NCBI RefSeq assembly: GCF_001293685.1
Contig: NZ_BCAG01000001.1
Span: 434,001 to 498,000 of the forward strand
Length of the DNA stretch: 64,000 nucleotides
Direction: 5' to 3'
Source of the DNA: Desulfatitalea tepidiphila
GTDB lineage: Bacteria; Desulfobacterota; Desulfobacteria; Desulfobacterales; Desulfosarcinaceae
The notes under the pieces were generated by a model, which saw only the letters and a list, made by a program, of their open reading frames with translations, did not search any database and was not told the origin of the DNA. Both the position numbers and the translations under genes were made by a program. Shown piece after piece: positions 61,233-64,000 of this stretch. Position 1 is the first letter of the stretch; each line of letters begins with the position of its first letter.

Positions 61233-64000
61233 AGCCAGGTACCGGTGCCGCAGGCAAAATCGCCCATTTTTTCATCGACTCCAAGCTCACCCCGCTGGTG
61301 ATCGCCGCCTCCATTCTGCTGGGCATCGCGGCCGTGGCGGCCTTGCCGCGCGAAGAAGAGCCCCAGATCATCGTGCCCATGATCGACATCTTCGTGCAGA
61401 TGCCCGGCGCCGACGCCCGCGAGGTCGAACAGCGCATCACCGGTCCCATGGAGCAGCTGCTCTGGGAGATCCCCGGCGTGGAGTATGTCTACACCACCTC
61501 CAGCCCCGGCATGAGCATGGCCATCGTGCGTTTCTACGTGGGCGAGGACGAGGAGAACGCCATCGTGCGCCTGCAGTCCAAGCTCATGGCCAACTACGAC
61601 CGCATTCCTTGGGCCGCCTCGCCGCCGCTGATCAAACCGCGGTACATCGACGACGTGCCCATCCTGGCCCTCACGTTCTGGAGCGAAGACGACGGCGTGG
61701 ACCACTACCTGCTGCGCCGGGTGGCCGCCGAGATGGAAACCGTGATCAAGCGCGAAACCGATGTCTCCATCACCACCCTCATCGGCGGCACCCCGCGCCA
61801 GGTGCGGGTGCTTTTCGATCCGGTGCGCCTCTCGGCGGCCGGGATCGACCTGAATCAGGCCGCCGGCATGCTGCAGGCATCCAACCAGGCGTCGCACGCC
61901 GGCGCCTATCCTTCCCAGGCGGGCGAGGTGACCGTCCACGTGGGCGGATTTTTGAAAACAACCGAGGATGTCCAACGGGTGGTGCTGGGCAACTTCCACG
62001 GCCGGCCGGTCTACGTTCAGGACGTGGCCGAGGTGGTCGACGGCCCGGCCGAGCCGGACCAGTACGTCTTCTTCGGCACAGGCCCGGCCGGCGAAGAGAA
62101 GCAGATCGAATCCCGGGGGATCCGTCCGGCGGTGACGCTCTCCCTGGCCAAGCGCAAAGGCACCAACGCCATCGACGTGGCCGAGCGGGCGCTGCACCGC
62201 ATCGAGAAGATGCGCGGCAGCAAACTGCCCGACAACATCCAGATGACCGTCACCCGCAACTACGGCGAGACCGCGGCCGAGAAGTCCAACGAACTGCTCT
62301 ACCACATGGCCATCGCCGTGATCTCCGTCACGTTGCTCATCTGGTTCGTCCTGGGCCGGCGCGAATCGGGCGTGGTGGCCCTGGCCATCCCCGTGACCCT
62401 GGCGCTCACCATGGCCACCTTCTACCTCTACGGCTATACGTTGAACCGTATCACCCTCTTCGCCCTGATCTTCTCCATCGGCATCCTGGTGGACGACGCC
62501 ATCGTGGTGGTGGAGAACGTGGTGCGCCACTACCACCTGCCGGAGAACAAGGGGCGCAGCCGCTTCAAGGTGGTCATCGAGGCCGTGGACGAGGTGGGCA
62601 ACCCCACCATCCTGGCCACGCTCACCGTCATCGGCGCCATCCTGCCCATGGCCTTCGTGGGCGGCCTGATGGGGCCCTACATGCGCCCCATTCCGGTGGG
62701 CGCATCGGCCGCCATGTTCTTTTCTCTCATCGTGGCCTTCATCGTCACGCCCTGGGCCTCGGTGCGCCTGCTCAAGAGCGACGGCACCGGCGAACACGGC
62801 GGCGGCCATGACCACGGCGGCGAAGACTGGTCCACCCGGCTTTACCGCCGCGTCATGGACCCTTTGCTTCACAACCCGCGCTGGCGCTGGATCTTTCTTA
62901 TCGGCGTGGTGGGCCTGCTCGTCGTTGCGTGCGGCCTTGTGGCCGTCGGTTGGGTCAAGGTCAAAATGCTGCCCTTCGACAACAAGAGCGAGTTCCAGGT
63001 GATCATCGACATGCCCGAGGACGCCACCCTGGAGAGCACGGCCGCCGCGGCGCGCGAAATGGGCGACTACCTGGCCACGGTCAACGAGGTGACCGACTAC
63101 CAGATTCACGTGGGCACCAGCGGCCCCTTCAATTTCAACGGTCTGGTGCGCCATTACTACCTGCGGCGGGCGCCCTACATGGCCGACATCCAGGTGAACC
63201 TGGCCGCCAAGCACCATCGCGCCGAGCAGAGCCATGCCATCGCCAAGCGCGTGCGGCCGCCCCTGGTGGAGATCGCCCGGCGCCACAACGCCCGCATCAA
63301 GGTGGCCGAGGTGCCGCCCGGCCCGCCGGTGCTCTCCACCCTGGTGGCCGAGGTCTACGGCCCGGACTACGACCGCCAGCGCGAGCTGGCCGGCCGGATC
63401 ATGCAGATCTTCGAAGAGACCGAAGGCGTCGTGGACGTGGACTGGTTCATGGAAGACGACCATCTGCGCTACGAGCTGGAGATCGACCGCGAACAGGCCG
63501 CCCTGCACGGCATCAGCGTCGCGCAGATCGCCGACACCCTCCAGCTGGCCCTGGACGGCCGCCAGGTGGGACTGCTGCACCAGCCCCTGGAGCGCGAGGA
63601 CGTGCCCGTCGTCGTGCGCCTGCCCCTGGCCCAACGCGCCGACATCCAGCGGCTGCAGGCCATCAAGGTGCGCGCCGCCACCGGCGACCTGGTGCCGCTC
63701 AGCTCCCTGGTGCGGCTCGAGGAGACCACCGGCCAGAAGAGCATCTACCACAAGAACCTGATGCCCGTGGTTTACGTCATCGCCGACGTGGCCGGCGCCA
63801 AGGAGAGTCCGGTCTACGCCATTCTCGAAATGCAGAAGAAGATCGCCCAGCTCCAGATCCCCGAAGGGTATGAGATTGCCCAGCACACCGCCCAGCTGCC
63901 CGACAGCGACCGCAAGTTCGCCATGAAGTGGGACGGCGAGTGGCATATCACCTACGAGGTCTTCCGCGACCTGGGCATCGCCTTCGGCGTGGTGCTGGTG
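61229..64000 (+). CDS. RND efflux permease, 3' truncated by window edge
   Basis: The frame is open to the right edge (924 codons visible; the family is about 1,030-1,100 aa). [20 protein letters not shown] starts a TM1 helix. The proton-relay motif in TM4 is [18 protein letters not shown]. Periplasmic pore domains contain [20 protein letters not shown] (in parts). A His-rich loop ([16 protein letters not shown], about residue 527) could bind metal. With the upstream TolC and MFP genes it forms a tripartite pump; motifs do not separate drug from heavy-metal export. The end of the gene lies outside the window. Confidence 0.93.
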   Translation, partial: MKPGTGAAGKIAHFFIDSKLTPLVIAASILLGIAAVAALPREEEPQIIVPMIDIFVQMPGADAREVEQRITGPMEQLLWEIPGVEYVYTTSSPGMSMAIVRFYVGEDEENAIVRLQSKLMANYDRIPWAASPPLIKPRYIDDVPILALTFWSEDDGVDHYLLRRVAAEMETVIKRETDVSITTLIGGTPRQVRVLFDPVRLSAAGIDLNQAAGMLQASNQASHAGAYPSQAGEVTVHVGGFLKTTEDVQRVVLGNFHGRPVYVQDVAEVVDGPAEPDQYVFFGTGPAGEEKQIESRGIRPAVTLSLAKRKGTNAIDVAERALHRIEKMRGSKLPDNIQMTVTRNYGETAAEKSNELLYHMAIAVISVTLLIWFVLGRRESGVVALAIPVTLALTMATFYLYGYTLNRITLFALIFSIGILVDDAIVVVENVVRHYHLPENKGRSRFKVVIEAVDEVGNPTILATLTVIGAILPMAFVGGLMGPYMRPIPVGASAAMFFSLIVAFIVTPWASVRLLKSDGTGEHGGGHDHGGEDWSTRLYRRVMDPLLHNPRWRWIFLIGVVGLLVVACGLVAVGWVKVKMLPFDNKSEFQVIIDMPEDATLESTAAAAREMGDYLATVNEVTDYQIHVGTSGPFNFNGLVRHYYLRRAPYMADIQVNLAAKHHRAEQSHAIAKRVRPPLVEIARRHNARIKVAEVPPGPPVLSTLVAEVYGPDYDRQRELAGRIMQIFEETEGVVDVDWFMEDDHLRYELEIDREQAALHGISVAQIADTLQLALDGRQVGLLHQPLEREDVPVVVRLPLAQRADIQRLQAIKVRAATGDLVPLSSLVRLEETTGQKSIYHKNLMPVVYVIADVAGAKESPVYAILEMQKKIAQLQIPEGYEIAQHTAQLPDSDRKFAMKWDGEWHITYEVFRDLGIAFGVVLV

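Noticed and set aside
61172-63946. A 924-aa His/Gly-rich reading frame on the minus strand
   Set aside because: It is a shadow of the RND permease reading on the plus strand, which has clear family motifs; the composition is typical of antisense GC-rich frames.
1-64000. CRISPR arrays, rRNA, tRNA or insertion sequences with transposase
   Set aside because: No regularly spaced short direct repeats, rRNA-like sequence, tRNA-like fold or transposase frame was seen; the repeats present are isolated palindromic elements.

Overview
The window comes from a high-GC anaerobe, most likely a sulfate-reducing Desulfobacterota member of the Desulfosarcina/Desulfobacteraceae type. The evidence is two selenocysteine formate dehydrogenases, several molybdenum enzymes, a gene block that from memory is collinear with the Desulfovibrio DVU155x block, and a clostridial-type 4-hydroxybutyryl-CoA dehydratase in an acyl-CoA cluster. 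No database search was run; family names come from motifs read directly.

Layout. (1) 1-7948: a tightly overlapped operon of an Fe-S CCG protein, a small redox protein, a methyltransferase, a C-GCAxxG-C-C protein, a radical SAM protein, an AMP-dependent ligase, XdhC, a MobA-like/HD fusion and a histidine phosphatase. It looks like a maturation cassette for a molybdenum hydroxylase. (2) 8169-12304: a molybdenum/tungsten handling group with a TupA-like binding protein, a TiaS-like protein, a PadR regulator, a 72-aa unknown, a MoSto-like storage protein and a ModE-type regulator. (3) 12653-24777: molybdo/tungsto-enzymes. These are a Tat-exported Sec formate dehydrogenase with its Fe-S subunit, FdhE, an unusual FmdE protein, an orphan PhsA-like oxidoreductase, a cytoplasmic Sec formate dehydrogenase with a NuoG-like N-terminus, and a frameshifted cysteine desulfurase. 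(4) 25003-30400: signalling (REC-GGDEF-HD-GYP, class III cyclase with a cupredoxin-like partner), TatA and a zinc-ribbon protein. (5) 30790-36856: a MetE-like core protein, a MoxR/VWA pair and a RecD2-like helicase.

(6) 37018-47762 is the most unusual block. Six minus-strand genes all overlap: HATPase-GNAT fusion, aminotransferase, molybdenum hydroxylase large subunit, fused 2Fe-2S/FAD subunit, MFS transporter and STAS protein. A divergent plus-strand operon encodes an acyl/aryl-AMP ligase, an acyl carrier protein and a second GNAT-like protein paralogous to the fusion's C-terminal half. Together they look like a small-molecule conjugation, oxidation and export pathway with a built-in STAS/HATPase pair. 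I do not recognise it as a described system. (7) 47832-56811: an acyl-CoA degradation cluster (thiolase, acyl-CoA ligase, Fe-S winged-helix protein, nitronate monooxygenase family, SDR, 4-hydroxybutyryl-CoA dehydratase, TetR regulator). (8) 57101-64000: a ROK kinase and a TolC/MFP/RND efflux operon cut by the right edge.

Two families of palindromic, transposase-free repeats recur between genes: family A at 11592, 34050 and 58165, and family B at 30566, 52174 and 56957, with a possible trace at 55993. No rRNA, tRNA, CRISPR array or transposase was seen.
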